Below are positions 43,351 through 52,401 of a stretch of 64,000 nt of DNA, piece after piece. Made by a program: the position numbers and the translations under genes. Origin of the DNA: Streptomyces sp. NBC_01214 (GTDB lineage: Bacteria > Actinomycetota > Actinomycetes > Streptomycetales > Streptomycetaceae); the NCBI RefSeq assembly GCF_026340975.1, contig NZ_JAPEOS010000001.1, forward strand, positions 3,443,001 to 3,507,000. The letters run 5' to 3'. The notes beneath the pieces were generated by a model. It made no database searches. It was not told the origin of the DNA and saw nothing but the letters and a program-made list of their open reading frames with translations. Each line of letters begins with the position of its first letter. Position 1 is the stretch's first letter.

Positions 43351-45768
43351 GTGGGCCACAACGATGTCTTGGCTGGTACGCCATCGGAACCTTTTGGGGG
43401 ATGGTCCGAAGCTGGGTGGGCTGAGCAGAAGACGGCGATAGCACAAGCGTTGTCCGGCGGGTCCGTGGACTCCCTGCTCATGGATCCTGCATTCCTCGTT
43501 CATGCCGATCCGGAGTTCGTAGTCCCGCTGCTCGACAGCGCCGCAGGTCACCGGGCACGGGAGTCGGCCGCGGTGTACCGAGCGTCCCTGCATTACAGGG
43601 GCCGCGACGCGGGTGTCCGGCGCTGGCTGCTGGGAATGCATGCCCTTCGCACCGACCACCCACAGCTGGCCGCAGTGGTGCGTGCCGTGCACGTGGCCGA
43701 CGGAGAGGGCCCTGCTGGAGTCTGGTGGCCGTCCTGGTCGAACGGGGGACACGTGGCGGACTTCTGGGCGGGGCGGCCTGCGGCGAGCGGGGCGACGCCT
43801 GTTCCAGGGGCCGGGCCGTCCGGCAGGGACGTGCGGGAGGTCGTCTTGACGACTCCGGAGGGCCGCCAGGCCGTGGCCTCTGCCGGCCTCGCCTCGTGGG
43901 TGTGGTCCCTGATCACCGACAAGAACCGGACCAGGCCTTCCGACGGCGTCAGGCCCTTCGCGGTGACGGCCCTCGGGACGCGGCTGGTTGTCGTTCGTCA
44001 CACCCGCGAGGGGACAGTGCGGGTGTGGGACGTCGAAACCGACCGCCCAGTGGGGCCGCCGATCACCGGGCACATCGCCTCGATCGCTGTGGGCGTCCTC
44101 GACGGACGCCCGGTGGCAGTCACCGGTGGCTACGACAAGACGGTGCGGGTGTGGGATGTGGCAGAGGGCCGCCCTCTCGGTCAGCCCCTCACCGGGCATA
44201 CCGACTGGGTGCGGGCGGTGGCGGTGGCCTCGCTGGAGGGGCGGCTGGTTGCTGTCACGGGCAGTGATGACAAGACGGTTCGGGTGTGGGATGTGGCGGA
44301 GGGCCGCGCCCTGGGTCAGCCCCTCACCGGGCATACCCGTTCGGTGCGGGCGGTGGCGGTGGCCTTGCTGGAGGGGCGGCTGGTTGCTGTCACGGGCAGT
44401 GATGACCACACGGTGCGGGTGTGGGATGTGGCGGAGGGCCGCCCTCTCGGCCGACCCCTCACCGGGCATACCCGTTCGGTGCGGGCGGTGGCGGTGGCCT
44501 TGCTGGAGGGGCGGCTGGTTGCTGTCACGGGCAGTGATGACAAGACGGTTCGGGTGTGGGATGTGGCGGAGGGCCGCCCCCTGGGTCAGCCCCTCACCGG
44601 ACAATCGGGCGTGGTGAGCGGCGTCTTCACGGCCTGCGTGGACGGCCGCCCTGTCGCCGTCACCCACTGCAGTGAGAAGGAGCGGGTCCAGATCTGGGAC
44701 CTTCTGGCGGATCCACACCGCACCGGTCACACCGCTGCCGTGTGCGCTGTGGCGGTCGCCGACCTCGACGAGGGTCCCGTCGCCGTGACGAGCGGCGAGG
44801 ACGGGACCGTACGGGTATGGGACCTGGCCGATGGCCGATCAGTCGGCCAGGCGTGGGCCGGCGACGGCGTGGCCAGGTCCCTGGCCACAGCCACGATCGA
44901 AGGTCGGCAGGTGGTCGTAACGGGCGGCGGTCACGTGGGCTTGTGGGACCTGACGACCGGCCGGTCAGTCCGCTGGCTCGGAAGCCACCGCCGTGGCGGT
45001 GTGAACGCGGTTGCCGTGGCCACCGTCGACGGCCTTACGTACGCCATCACCGGCGGCAACGACCGGCTCGACCTGGACGGTGACGAGGACGACGGAAGCG
45101 TACGGTTCTGGGGCCTGCCCGAGGGGCCGCCACACGGTAAAAGCGAGGGCGCTCTGCTGCGGGCCGAACTGCGGCTGGGCACCGACGAGGGTCAAGGACA
45201 CTTGTGGCTGGAAGAACTGTCCCGGGAAATTCCCCGGCGTGAGTTCCACCGGCTGGATGCCCATTGGGTGCGGGCGTTGGCCGTGGCCACCGTTGCGGAC
45301 CGTCCCATTGTCGTCATCGCCTGCGGCAGCTACGGCGAACTACGTGCAGTGGACCTCACAACCTGGCAAAGCCTACCGTTCGGGCATCATGAGAGCTGGG
45401 TCAACGCGGTGGCCACGGCGACCGTTGAGGGCCGTCCCGTGGCTGCCATCGCTGGCGAGGACGCGACAGGGCGTGTTTGGGACCTGACCACCGGCGAGGC
45501 TCTCGGCCAACCCCTGATCGGTCACACCGCTCCCATACGAACCGTGTCGGTCACCACTCTCAACAGCCGACCGGTCGTCATCACCGGAGGAGACGACTGC
45601 ACCATCCGCGCCTGGGACCTGAACACTGGCCAGCAGATTGGGCCGGAGTTGTGCTTCCCGAACCCCATCAGGGCCGCGGCGACCACCACCGGGGGTGAAC
45701 TGATCGTCTGTCACGGCACCGAGATCACCCTCTTTGCCCACGACAGCCCTGATCGGACAGCCCGGTGA
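43351..45768 (+). CDS. WD40-repeat protein with N-terminal helical domain (WD40-3)
   Basis: About 805 residues from GTG 43351 (GGGGGTGG upstream). An earlier GTG at 43072 would add unlikely residues. The N-terminal domain (VDSLLMDPAFLVHADPEF, then ESAAVYRAS) is homologous to that of WD40-1. About fourteen WD40 blades follow, in which the consensus is VTGSDDKTVRVWDVAEGR. Three successive 45-residue units (44188-44592) are almost identical at DNA level. The protein is probably a soluble scaffold or sensor built of two propellers. If the IS material after the stop is ignored, the next gene is an EEP-family enzyme. Confidence 0.88.
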   Translation: MGHNDVLAGTPSEPFGGWSEAGWAEQKTAIAQALSGGSVDSLLMDPAFLVHADPEFVVPLLDSAAGHRARESAAVYRASLHYRGRDAGVRRWLLGMHALRTDHPQLAAVVRAVHVADGEGPAGVWWPSWSNGGHVADFWAGRPAASGATPVPGAGPSGRDVREVVLTTPEGRQAVASAGLASWVWSLITDKNRTRPSDGVRPFAVTALGTRLVVVRHTREGTVRVWDVETDRPVGPPITGHIASIAVGVLDGRPVAVTGGYDKTVRVWDVAEGRPLGQPLTGHTDWVRAVAVASLEGRLVAVTGSDDKTVRVWDVAEGRALGQPLTGHTRSVRAVAVALLEGRLVAVTGSDDHTVRVWDVAEGRPLGRPLTGHTRSVRAVAVALLEGRLVAVTGSDDKTVRVWDVAEGRPLGQPLTGQSGVVSGVFTACVDGRPVAVTHCSEKERVQIWDLLADPHRTGHTAAVCAVAVADLDEGPVAVTSGEDGTVRVWDLADGRSVGQAWAGDGVARSLATATIEGRQVVVTGGGHVGLWDLTTGRSVRWLGSHRRGGVNAVAVATVDGLTYAITGGNDRLDLDGDEDDGSVRFWGLPEGPPHGKSEGALLRAELRLGTDEGQGHLWLEELSREIPRREFHRLDAHWVRALAVATVADRPIVVIACGSYGELRAVDLTTWQSLPFGHHESWVNAVATATVEGRPVAAIAGEDATGRVWDLTTGEALGQPLIGHTAPIRTVSVTTLNSRPVVITGGDDCTIRAWDLNTGQQIGPELCFPNPIRAAATTTGGELIVCHGTEITLFAHDSPDRTAR
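44188..44592 (+). repeat. 135-bp tandem repeat inside WD40-3, three units
   Basis: The phrase CTCACCGGGCATAC starts at 44188, 44323 and 44458, and the related CTCACCGGACAATC at 44593. Period is exactly 135 bp, one 45-residue WD40 blade. Units two and three differ at only a handful of positions, synonymous sites included, which shows recent duplication or gene conversion. Confidence 0.95.
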
Positions 45769-45859
45769 TGCTGGGAGGGATGGCGGGTTGCTGTGCGGGC
45801 GGGTCGCTGGCCTGGTGTGCCGGTACGCGGCGCAGCCCACCGCGGACCGGCCCGACGGC

Positions 45860-46294
45860 GCGATTGTGGCCACCACCGGTCCGGGCTGGGCCCGCTTTTG
45901 GTCCTCGTCGAGCGGCCCGGACATGGCTGGAGTCGATCACCGGCCGCGACCAGTCGAGTTGCTCGGCCGCCTGCAGCCTCTCGAGCAGGATCACGTGGAG
46001 CCTGTCCCAGACGCCGGCCTTGTTCCAGGCCTTGAGGCGGCGCCAGCAGGTCATGCCCGAACCGAAACCCAGCTCCTGGGGCAGGTACTCCCACTGGATG
46101 CCGGTATGCAGCACGAACAAGATCCCGCACAAGGCCTGGCGGTCCGGCACCAGCGGCCGGCCCGGCTTCAGCTTCGGCCCCCGTATCGGCAGCAACGGCT
46201 CAATCGACCACCACAGTTCATCCGAGATGATCCACGGACGAGACTCCCTCTTTCCCACGGCCAGACCAACGAGCATCCAAGCCGACAGGCACAC
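45860..46294 (-). pseudogene. IS5-family transposase, N-terminal half
   Basis: Reads WIISDELWWSIEPLLPIRGP, GRPLVPDRQALCGILFVLHT, WEYLPQELGFGSGMTCWRRL and SSHVRAARRGPKAGP, the start of an IS5-group transposase of the common Streptomyces type. After GPKAGPARTGGG the frame is no longer recognisable, so the C-terminal half with the remaining DDE residues is gone. It sits directly after the WD40-3 stop. Confidence 0.8.
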
Positions 46295-46424
46295 CTCGAC
46301 CGGCTTCTGTTAGAGGCTGTTGTCTTTCCGAGTCTGACGACTGCGTTTCAGCTGGTCAGGGGTAGGGGCGGTGTTCGTGTGGGAGTGATGGATCGTCGTT
46401 TCGTCGCTCCTGTGGAGGTCGTGG

Positions 46425-46973
46425 ATGCCGTCGGTTGTCGGACTGCTGGAACAGCACGAGCTTGCCGCCCGTCGTCGTGTGGACGGGCTGCGTGAGGAAG
46501 CCGACCGCATCCAGGCCGAGCTCGCGACGGCCGAGCAGGAGTGGCTGGAGTGGACAATCGCCCGCGAGCGTGTGGGTGCGGTGCTGTCCGCGCAGAGCGG
46601 GAGTTCAGCCGACGTGGTGGGCAGCGACCTGCCGGGCGGCGCCGGGACGGAAGCCGGGGTGAAGGCGTCAGTGCCCGTGGCGGCGAAGACGAAGTCGCAG
46701 GTTCCGGTGTGGCGCGAGGGGCTGGACGCGTCGGCACTGTCGGCGGACTACCAGCGCATCCTGGCCGTGCTCGCGGATCGGGTCCGTCTCGGTCAGGGCC
46801 CGCTGACCTGCCAGGAGATGGCCTCCGCCTTCGGCATGGACGTGGTGCCGGCCAAGGTGGAGGCACTGCGGTCGAAGGCGAAACGCCTGGTCGCGCGGGG
46901 CTGGCTGGCCGAGCCGACGCCGGGCCGGTTCACACTCGCGCCGAATGTGAACGGGCCAGGCGGCGGGTCATGA
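46425..46973 (+). CDS. IS-associated accessory protein of unknown function
   Basis: 182 residues, GGAGGT close before the ATG. An N-terminal coiled coil (RRRVDGLREEADRIQAELA, then TAEQEWLEWTIARERVG) leads to a hinge and a winged-helix-like part with YQRILAVLADRVRLGQGPL and CQEMASAFGMDVVPAKVEAL, ending GWLAEPTPGRFTLA. I recall very similar small proteins beside or inside IS elements in many Streptomyces genomes. Here it is inside the terminal repeats of the element and convergent to the transposase, overlapping its end by 44 bp. It may help transposition or bind the ends. The exact role is not known to me. Confidence 0.75.
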   Translation: MPSVVGLLEQHELAARRRVDGLREEADRIQAELATAEQEWLEWTIARERVGAVLSAQSGSSADVVGSDLPGGAGTEAGVKASVPVAAKTKSQVPVWREGLDASALSADYQRILAVLADRVRLGQGPLTCQEMASAFGMDVVPAKVEALRSKAKRLVARGWLAEPTPGRFTLAPNVNGPGGGS

Positions 46974-47804
46974 CCATGGTCATCGACCAGTAGACCATCG
47001 CCTCGGCGCTGATCGCGCGGCGTTCGAAGTCGCGCACCAGACGGCGGCTTCGCATCAGGTGCGCGAAGAGCCGCTCGACGATCCACCGCTTGGGCAGCAC
47101 CACGAAGCCGCGCATGTCGTCACTGCGCTTGACGATCGCCAGGACCAGGGCGAGCGTGGCCAGGCAGTGCTCGACGAGGCTGCCGGTGTAGCCACCGTCG
47201 GCCCAGACGAGTTCCAGCCGGTGGTGTGCGTCGGCCACCTGCTCGAGCAGCACCTTCGCGGCGGCGCGGTCACCGATGTCCGCGCTCGTGACCATCACGC
47301 CCAGCAACAGGCCGAGAGTGTCGACCACGACATGCCGCTTGCGCCCGTTGACCAGTTTCCCGCCGTCGAAGCCGCGGCTGTCGGCGCCGACCACGGCGTC
47401 CGCCTTGACGGACTGCGAGTCGATCACGCCGGCCGTCGGCTCCGTATCCCGCCCCGCCTTCTCGCGGACCCGACCGCGCAGCCGGAGAACGCATAGACCC
47501 GGTCCCACGGCGGGAAGTCAGCCGGCATCGCCCGCCACTTGATCCCGTTGTCCACCAGATAGCGGATCGCGTCCAGCATCGCCCGGTGACAGTACGCCTC
47601 CGGCTGCCCGCCCCGGCCCCGCAGCCAGCCCGGCACCGGCAGCAGCGGCCGGACGGCCGACCACTCCTCGTCCGTCATGTCCGAGGGATAACGCGGCTGC
47701 CGGGCCTCGTGATCGGCAGCGTTTCCGAACCGGTGAGCCAAGCAGTCACACTCCAGGGCGACCGAGCTGGACGACCCACCCAACAACACGGGACACTGCG
47801 GCAC
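46930..47804 (-). pseudogene. IS5-family transposase with internal deletion and frameshift
   Basis: The first piece (MTDEEWSAVRPLLPVPGWL, GIKWRAMPADFPPWDRVYAF) and the second (RGRVREKAGRDTEPTAGVID, SRGFDGGKLVNGRKRHVVVD, WADGGYTGSLVEHC, VLPKRWIVERLFAHL) belong to one transposase. Around 47490 about 25 residues between WDRVYAF and RGRVREKAG are missing and the frame shifts. The Asp residues (VIDSQS, WADGGY) and final Glu (IVERLF) are present, but the break makes it non-functional unless supplied in trans. Confidence 0.85.
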
Positions 47805-47971
47805 CAGGGCGCCCTGATGTTGCTCGGTGATTCGACACCAACGAGCTGTTCAGGAGGCCCCACCCGCATGCGCCGAGCACCCCGCGACCACCCGATCGGG
47901 ACTCCCGTTCGACGGACATCTTTCAAGATCGGAAAGACAACAGCCTCTTAGGACCTCTAACATCGCGACGT

Positions 47972-48685
47972 ATGATCACGGTTGCCAGCTGGAATGTTCT
48001 GCACCGCGTCCACGCCGAGAACTGGGGTGAGGACGCCCTGAGGGGTTGCCCGGACGAGTCGGAGCGGATCGCCGCGGTTACGGCGTTGCTGGTGGGACGA
48101 GACGAGCACGTCATCGCCCTGCAGGAAGTTAGCGGTGACCAACTGGCCAGCCTCCGCCTTGCCCTGACCGGCCGGAGTGTCCACGCGTTGAGGTACCCGC
48201 GCGTCCCAGCACCGCGCCACGGGAGCTGCTCGCTGCGCGACCCCGAGGAGTACCTCGTGCTCCTGGTCGACGGACCGAGCCGGGAGGTCGCTGCCGAGTC
48301 CTTCGAGGACGACCCGGGGAAGGGCGCGCTCGCCGTCGAGACCGCCGGAACGCTGATCGTCGCCACGCACGTGAGCGGCGATCAGCGGCGCACGCGCCAG
48401 CTGGCACGCCTGGCCGAATTGGCCGCCTCTTCGCGGGGATACGCAGCAATACTTCTCGGGGACTTCAACACCGACCGTGCCACCGTAGCGTCGGCTCTGG
48501 GTACTGGCTTCGCTGTCGCGGACCTCCCGCCGGACGGCCTGCCGACACGGCCGCGCACGTCAGGCTCCAAGTCGCAGTGGATCGACCACGTGGTCGTGCG
48601 GGGCGCTGTTGTCAGCAACGCAGCGGTCGAGAGGATGGAGGGCCTATCGGACCACAACCTGGTCCGCGCGACCGTCACCATGTGA
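47972..48685 (+). CDS. Endonuclease/exonuclease/phosphatase (EEP) family protein
   Basis: 237 residues. All EEP metal and catalytic motifs are present: VASWNVLH (5-12), IALQEVSG (about 48-55), VATHVSG, LLGDFNTD (about 164-171), QWIDHVVV and the terminal LSDHNLV. It is therefore likely an active metal-dependent phosphodiesterase, phosphatase or nuclease. No signal peptide is present. The start lies 21 bp after the right TTA of the IS. Removal of the two IS inserts would place it directly after WD40-3, as for the EEP relic after WD40-1. The natural substrate (nucleic acid, nucleotide or phospholipid head group) cannot be told from sequence. Confidence 0.87.
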   Translation: MITVASWNVLHRVHAENWGEDALRGCPDESERIAAVTALLVGRDEHVIALQEVSGDQLASLRLALTGRSVHALRYPRVPAPRHGSCSLRDPEEYLVLLVDGPSREVAAESFEDDPGKGALAVETAGTLIVATHVSGDQRRTRQLARLAELAASSRGYAAILLGDFNTDRATVASALGTGFAVADLPPDGLPTRPRTSGSKSQWIDHVVVRGAVVSNAAVERMEGLSDHNLVRATVTM

Positions 48686-49020
48686 GCTGGGCAACGAGCG
48701 GGGGAAGAGACCCGACAGCGACTCACCACCGCCCCTTGCTCGACAGGCCCGACCTGCACGGTCCACCCCCATCGGCCGACTTTCTCGACCTCGATGAGGG
48801 TTGCGCTCTCCCGGAGACGTAACAGCGTACCGAGGAACGGCGAACAGCCAAGTCAAGACAGCCCTCTTCCATGGTCGGGTCGGATTCAGTGCAACGCGAG
48901 GATTCCGGCCTCGCGCGTCGACGGCGGGGGACTCTTCGGGGTCGCCGCTCTCCCGGATCTCCGCCCAGTACCGCTTGAGCTGCGACAGCGTGGCGTTGAC
49001 CTGTTCGAAGGCGGCCGTGG
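48686..49020. other. Intergenic debris after the EEP gene
   Basis: 335 bp without a supported gene. Short open frames have no ribosome site. The right end leads into an SDR fragment. Confidence 0.35.
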
Positions 49021-49225
49021 ATCGGTGGTCAACGTGGCGTCCACAGCCGCCTTCCAGCCGACGGCGTACTTCGCCGTCTATGGCGCGTCCAAGACCTTCG
49101 TGCTGAACTTCAGCCTCGCGCTCCGCCACGAGTAACGGCGGCGCGGCATCCGTGTGCTCGCGCTCTGCCCGGGGCCGGTGGAGACCGCGTCGGGCCGGTT
49201 GGGCATCCGGCATCCGGCGGAATGA
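49021..49225 (+). pseudogene. Short-chain dehydrogenase/reductase fragment
   Basis: VVNVASTAAFQPTAYFAVYG followed by ASKTFVLNFSLALRHE contains the SDR catalytic Ser, Tyr and Lys (YGASK). A TAA then interrupts, and RRRGIRVLALCPGPVETASG continues in frame behind it. The Rossmann N terminus is absent. A relic. Confidence 0.75.
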
Positions 49226-49888
49226 AGCCCGTGCCGAAGCCCCCGAACCGATGCAGCACCATCTGTGCCAGCGGCAGGGCCGCCACGCCCGCAAACGGTG
49301 GCGGCGGATGGACGCCATTACGGCGCAGGCCGGTCCGATCGTCCCGCCCCCCAACTCCCGGCCGCCCCGGGTTCAGGCATCAGCCGCCAGTCGAAGAGCA
49401 TCAGCTCCCGCTCCCAGCCGGGCGATCTGGCCAAAGCGTCGGCGGCCTGGGGCACGTGCAGAAGACAGGGGTGGCGCAACAGCTCGCGCCGGTCGGTCAG
49501 CGCGACGGTGAAGGACGCGTGGTCCGGATCGCAGCCGGGCCCGGGTCCGCCGGGGGTTCAGGAACATCCGCGCTCACCTCGCCTGCCCGACCCGTGTTCC
49601 CAATCCCCGAGGCGCCGGCACCGGACGGCCACCCGGCGCCAAGAACAAACCTGCTGCGCTGGCAGGTGCGGGAGAGGGCGCGGCGGAAGGCGGACCCGAG
49701 CCTGGGTGCTCGACATCCAGAGCATGTACAGGGCGGCCGGGGTGCCCGCGGAGTCGGCGGGCGTGATGCGGCCAAAGAATACCGGGCTCAAGCACGGCCT
49801 GGCCGTTGACGTGTGGCGCATGGTGATTGTGGTGGCGGTTCTCGCCGTGTCCGTGCACGACAACGCCGCCGGCATCGCTGCTGGACAT
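49226..49888. other. Degenerate region, possible minus-strand relic
   Basis: 660 bp. On the minus strand SFTVALTDRRELLRHPCLLH and LARSPGWERELMLFDWRLMP have coding-like composition (about 49520-49360) but no start, stop order or family that I recognise. Otherwise no features. Confidence 0.3.
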
Positions 49889-50168
49889 GGGACATCGTGT
49901 TTCCACACTTGAAGACGGGTCTGGTCGAGCGTGTGTTCGTGGAGGGTGGTACAGGCCACGTCACCTCGCGTACTCCGGACGACCGCGCCGTGGACTGCCC
50001 CTGCTGCGGCATGGCTGCGCATCGTGTCCACGGCCGCAATCAGCGGCATCTCGCCGATACCGCTGTCGCTGGGCGTCGGTGGTCATCGACTTGTTGGTGC
50101 GCCGTCTCGTCTGCGATCAGCCAACGTGCCTCCGGTGCGTTCATTGAGCAGGTCGGGGACCTGACCTG
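49889..50168 (+). pseudogene. ISL3-family transposase, N-terminal zinc-finger fragment
   Basis: VFPHLKTGLVERVFVEGGTG, VDCPCCGMAAHRVHGRNQRH and LADTAVAG form the CxxC zinc-binding N terminus of ISL3 transposases. VIDLLVRRLVCDQPTC and AFIEQVGDLT continue in shifted frames. The catalytic core is missing. The end overlaps the 3' end of the minus-strand EEP gene. Confidence 0.7.
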
Positions 50169-51001
50169 CGTCCGATCGTGGCTACCTGTGCCATGTGGTC
50201 CGACAGGAATGCCGTGCCGCCTGACGGCATCGCGACCGGCTCCGTGAAGAGCAGACCGCTCCCGGTGACCGGGTAACGGGCGGCGTCACCGTGGACGAGC
50301 AGGTAGTCGACCCGGTACGCCGATGCACCGGCAGGCAGCAGCTCGGCGTGGAAGGTGGGCAGGTCCGCTGCGGCGAACGGATCCCGCCATCCACCTTCGT
50401 CCACCAGCGCCTCATACAGAGCTGAACTGCTGGGGAGGTTGAAGTCGCCGCCGGCGATCACCAGGTCGGTGTCCCGGTCGCGCGCCTCCCGCACGACCCG
50501 GTGGAACCTCGTCAGCTGCGCCATCTGCAGGGCTTCGTGCCGGTTGCCCGCCGACCAATCCCCGTCCCTGTTCGCGGCCAGATGCACGTTGGCCACCACC
50601 GTTCGGTGTCCGGAGACTTCGAAGGCCAGGACGCCTTGGAGACGGCTGCCCAATGTCACCGCGCAGCGGAACAACGGGCCGCCAGCTCGCGGCCGCGTGC
50701 CGCGGAACGACGTGTACCGGACTGCCCGCAACGGCTTTCTGGAAAAGGAGACCAGGCCTCCGGCCGGCTGACCGAGCATGCCGGACCTGCGGGCGACGAA
50801 CGGGAACGACGGCAGGTGCAGCGCGAGAAACCTTTGCAGACGCGGGGTCCAGACCTCCTGGAAGTTCACGATGTCCACCTCCGTCCGCTCGAGGCGGCGG
50901 CAGAACTCGGCCGCTCGCTTCTTCACGGGCCGCAGCGAGTTGGACATTCCGCAGCAGACATTCAAGGACGCCAGGCTGACACTCTCCCCGTCAGTCGCCA
51001 C
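50141..51001 (-). CDS. Endonuclease/exonuclease/phosphatase (EEP) family protein, second copy
   Basis: 286 residues from GTG 51001 (GGGGGTGG upstream). Motifs are complete: LASLNVCCG (Asn13 or so), VNFQEVWTP, VANVHLAANRDG, IAGGDFNLPSS, YRVDYLLVHG and LSDHMAQVAT. It is closer in length to sphingomyelinase/DNase-like EEP proteins than the 237-residue copy at 47972, and the two are only distantly similar. There is no signal peptide. It has no WD40 gene adjacent. Its 3' end is touched by the ISL3 relic, but the final SDH motif is intact, so it may still be functional. Confidence 0.85.
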   Translation of the reverse strand: MATDGESVSLASLNVCCGMSNSLRPVKKRAAEFCRRLERTEVDIVNFQEVWTPRLQRFLALHLPSFPFVARRSGMLGQPAGGLVSFSRKPLRAVRYTSFRGTRPRAGGPLFRCAVTLGSRLQGVLAFEVSGHRTVVANVHLAANRDGDWSAGNRHEALQMAQLTRFHRVVREARDRDTDLVIAGGDFNLPSSSALYEALVDEGGWRDPFAAADLPTFHAELLPAGASAYRVDYLLVHGDAARYPVTGSGLLFTEPVAMPSGGTAFLSDHMAQVATIGRRSGPRPAQ

Positions 51002-51029
51002 GCGGCCACCCCCTGAGCTCGAGTCTCAC

Positions 51030-51810
51030 TCACCTTGAGCGTCTCGCCTCCGACCAGCGGCCGAGCGCCACCCGCGACAGGACTTCGTTGTAGGAGCCGA
51101 AGACGCAGAACGCGGCCAGCATCAGGAAGAAAACCCAGAGCACCAGGCCCCTCCGTAGTCCGATGTGCTCAGCTCGTAGGTCAGGGTGTAACGGAACCAT
51201 GAGGACTGGCCAGTAGCCGAACAGGACCCACCCGTGGCCCGGAGACCGGTGATTCCGAAGAGGTGGCGGAGCGTCCCGGCGCCCAGCAGGAACCACAGGA
51301 CCAGTCCCAGCCTGGTCCAGGCCAGTATCACGGCGTTCGTGAGGACATCCTCGGTGGGCGGATCGAATTCGTCGCTCTTGTCCGCCACAGTGATCCCGAC
51401 CACCGCATCCCGCCAGGTCTCCAGGTCCGCGCGCTCCCCAGCCCCCGGCGGCGCTGTAAACGGAGGAGGCAACCTCCCGGCCCGCCTCGGACCCGGAGGC
51501 GCGCCGGTACGTCACAACGTAGTGCGTCACTTTCGACGTGGCCTCGCTTCCATCGGAGTTCAACTCCGTCGGACGTGTCGCCCCGTCACGCTGCCGATCT
51601 CCCGCGCGATGCAGCCGCGCGTGGCCCCGGCCGGGGTCGGTACGCCCCCCGAGCACAGACGCGGATGGCGGAGTCCCGTGACGTCCTGATAAGGCTCCAC
51701 CGCCCAAAGCATCGCGCAGACGATCGCGGCCGCCCCGACCAGCAGCACCCCTGCCTGAACGATCACGATCCGTCGGACGCGACCCCCGCCCCGTCCCCGC
51801 GTCGATCACC
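51030..51810 (-). pseudogene. Membrane protein of the Rv1733c-like type, broken by several frameshifts
   Basis: Successive pieces lie in three frames: VQAGVLLVGAAAIVCAMLWA with EPYQDVTGLRHP (about 51765-51640), SKVTHYVVTYRRASGSEAGR (about 51540-51480), GAGERADLETWRDAVVGIT with VILAWTRLGLVLWFLLGAG (about 51445-51290), and LVLWVFFLMLAAFCVFGSYN (about 51150-51085). Order and content fit a two-helix actinobacterial membrane protein with an extracytoplasmic domain. At least three frame changes make it non-functional. Confidence 0.6.
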
Positions 51811-52401
51811 CGGCCAACGACGCGAGCCTGAGCCCGTCATGCCCTGCCCCGTGCGACTACACGAGGAGTGGCGGACGCTCATACGCCACTGCGGCAGGCA
51901 CCGGGGCTTGGCCCTTGGCTCATGATCCTTCCAGACATCCGACCACGAGCCATCCGTGGAACTACGTAGATTGCCGCCCTAGTTTCCCGGTTCCCGCATC
52001 CCGGTGGGACGTCGACGGTCTACTCAGAGGGCGGTGCGTGAGGTGATGTCCGTTTCGCTCTTTCGGGAGGGGCAAGCGGGCTGGCCACGGCGTCACCGGG
52101 CGGCTCCGGCCGCGGCTGGGTGAACAAGCCTTGCTCGGTCTCGACCACGACTGATCCGCAGATCCCACGACCACCTCCGAGATCAGTCGCGGCGTACGGC
52201 AGCGCTGCCGCTTCGATTGCTCACGGGAAGATCGCGCGCCAACGGGAGGCCTGCCGCGTGTCCCTCCGACATCGGTCGCAGCCAGCAGCAGTTCAAGTAC
52301 GTTCACGCCGACGGTTCCTCTTCCGGTCGGCAAAGCAGTTTGCTCTCTTGGCGTCCGATGCTTTCTCATGATCTCGGAGGCCGTACAGGGAGGGCGGGAT
52401 C
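51811..52401. other. Intergenic region without recognised genes
   Basis: 590 bp. Frames on both strands lack ribosome sites and known domains. GGAGGGCGGG at 52389-52398 serves the next gene. Confidence 0.35.

Larger units (their letters stand above)
46313..47947. mobile_element. Insertion sequence with 20-bp terminal inverted repeats and TTA target duplication
   Basis: GAGGCTGTTGTCTTTCCGA at the left end is repeated in inverse at the right end (TCGGAAAGACAACAGCCTC, ending 47947). TTA flanks the element on both sides (46310-46312 and 47948-47950), the 3-bp duplication expected of the IS5 group. Length is 1,635 bp. Inside are a plus-strand accessory gene and a convergent degenerate IS5-type transposase gene. 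Confidence 0.85.
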
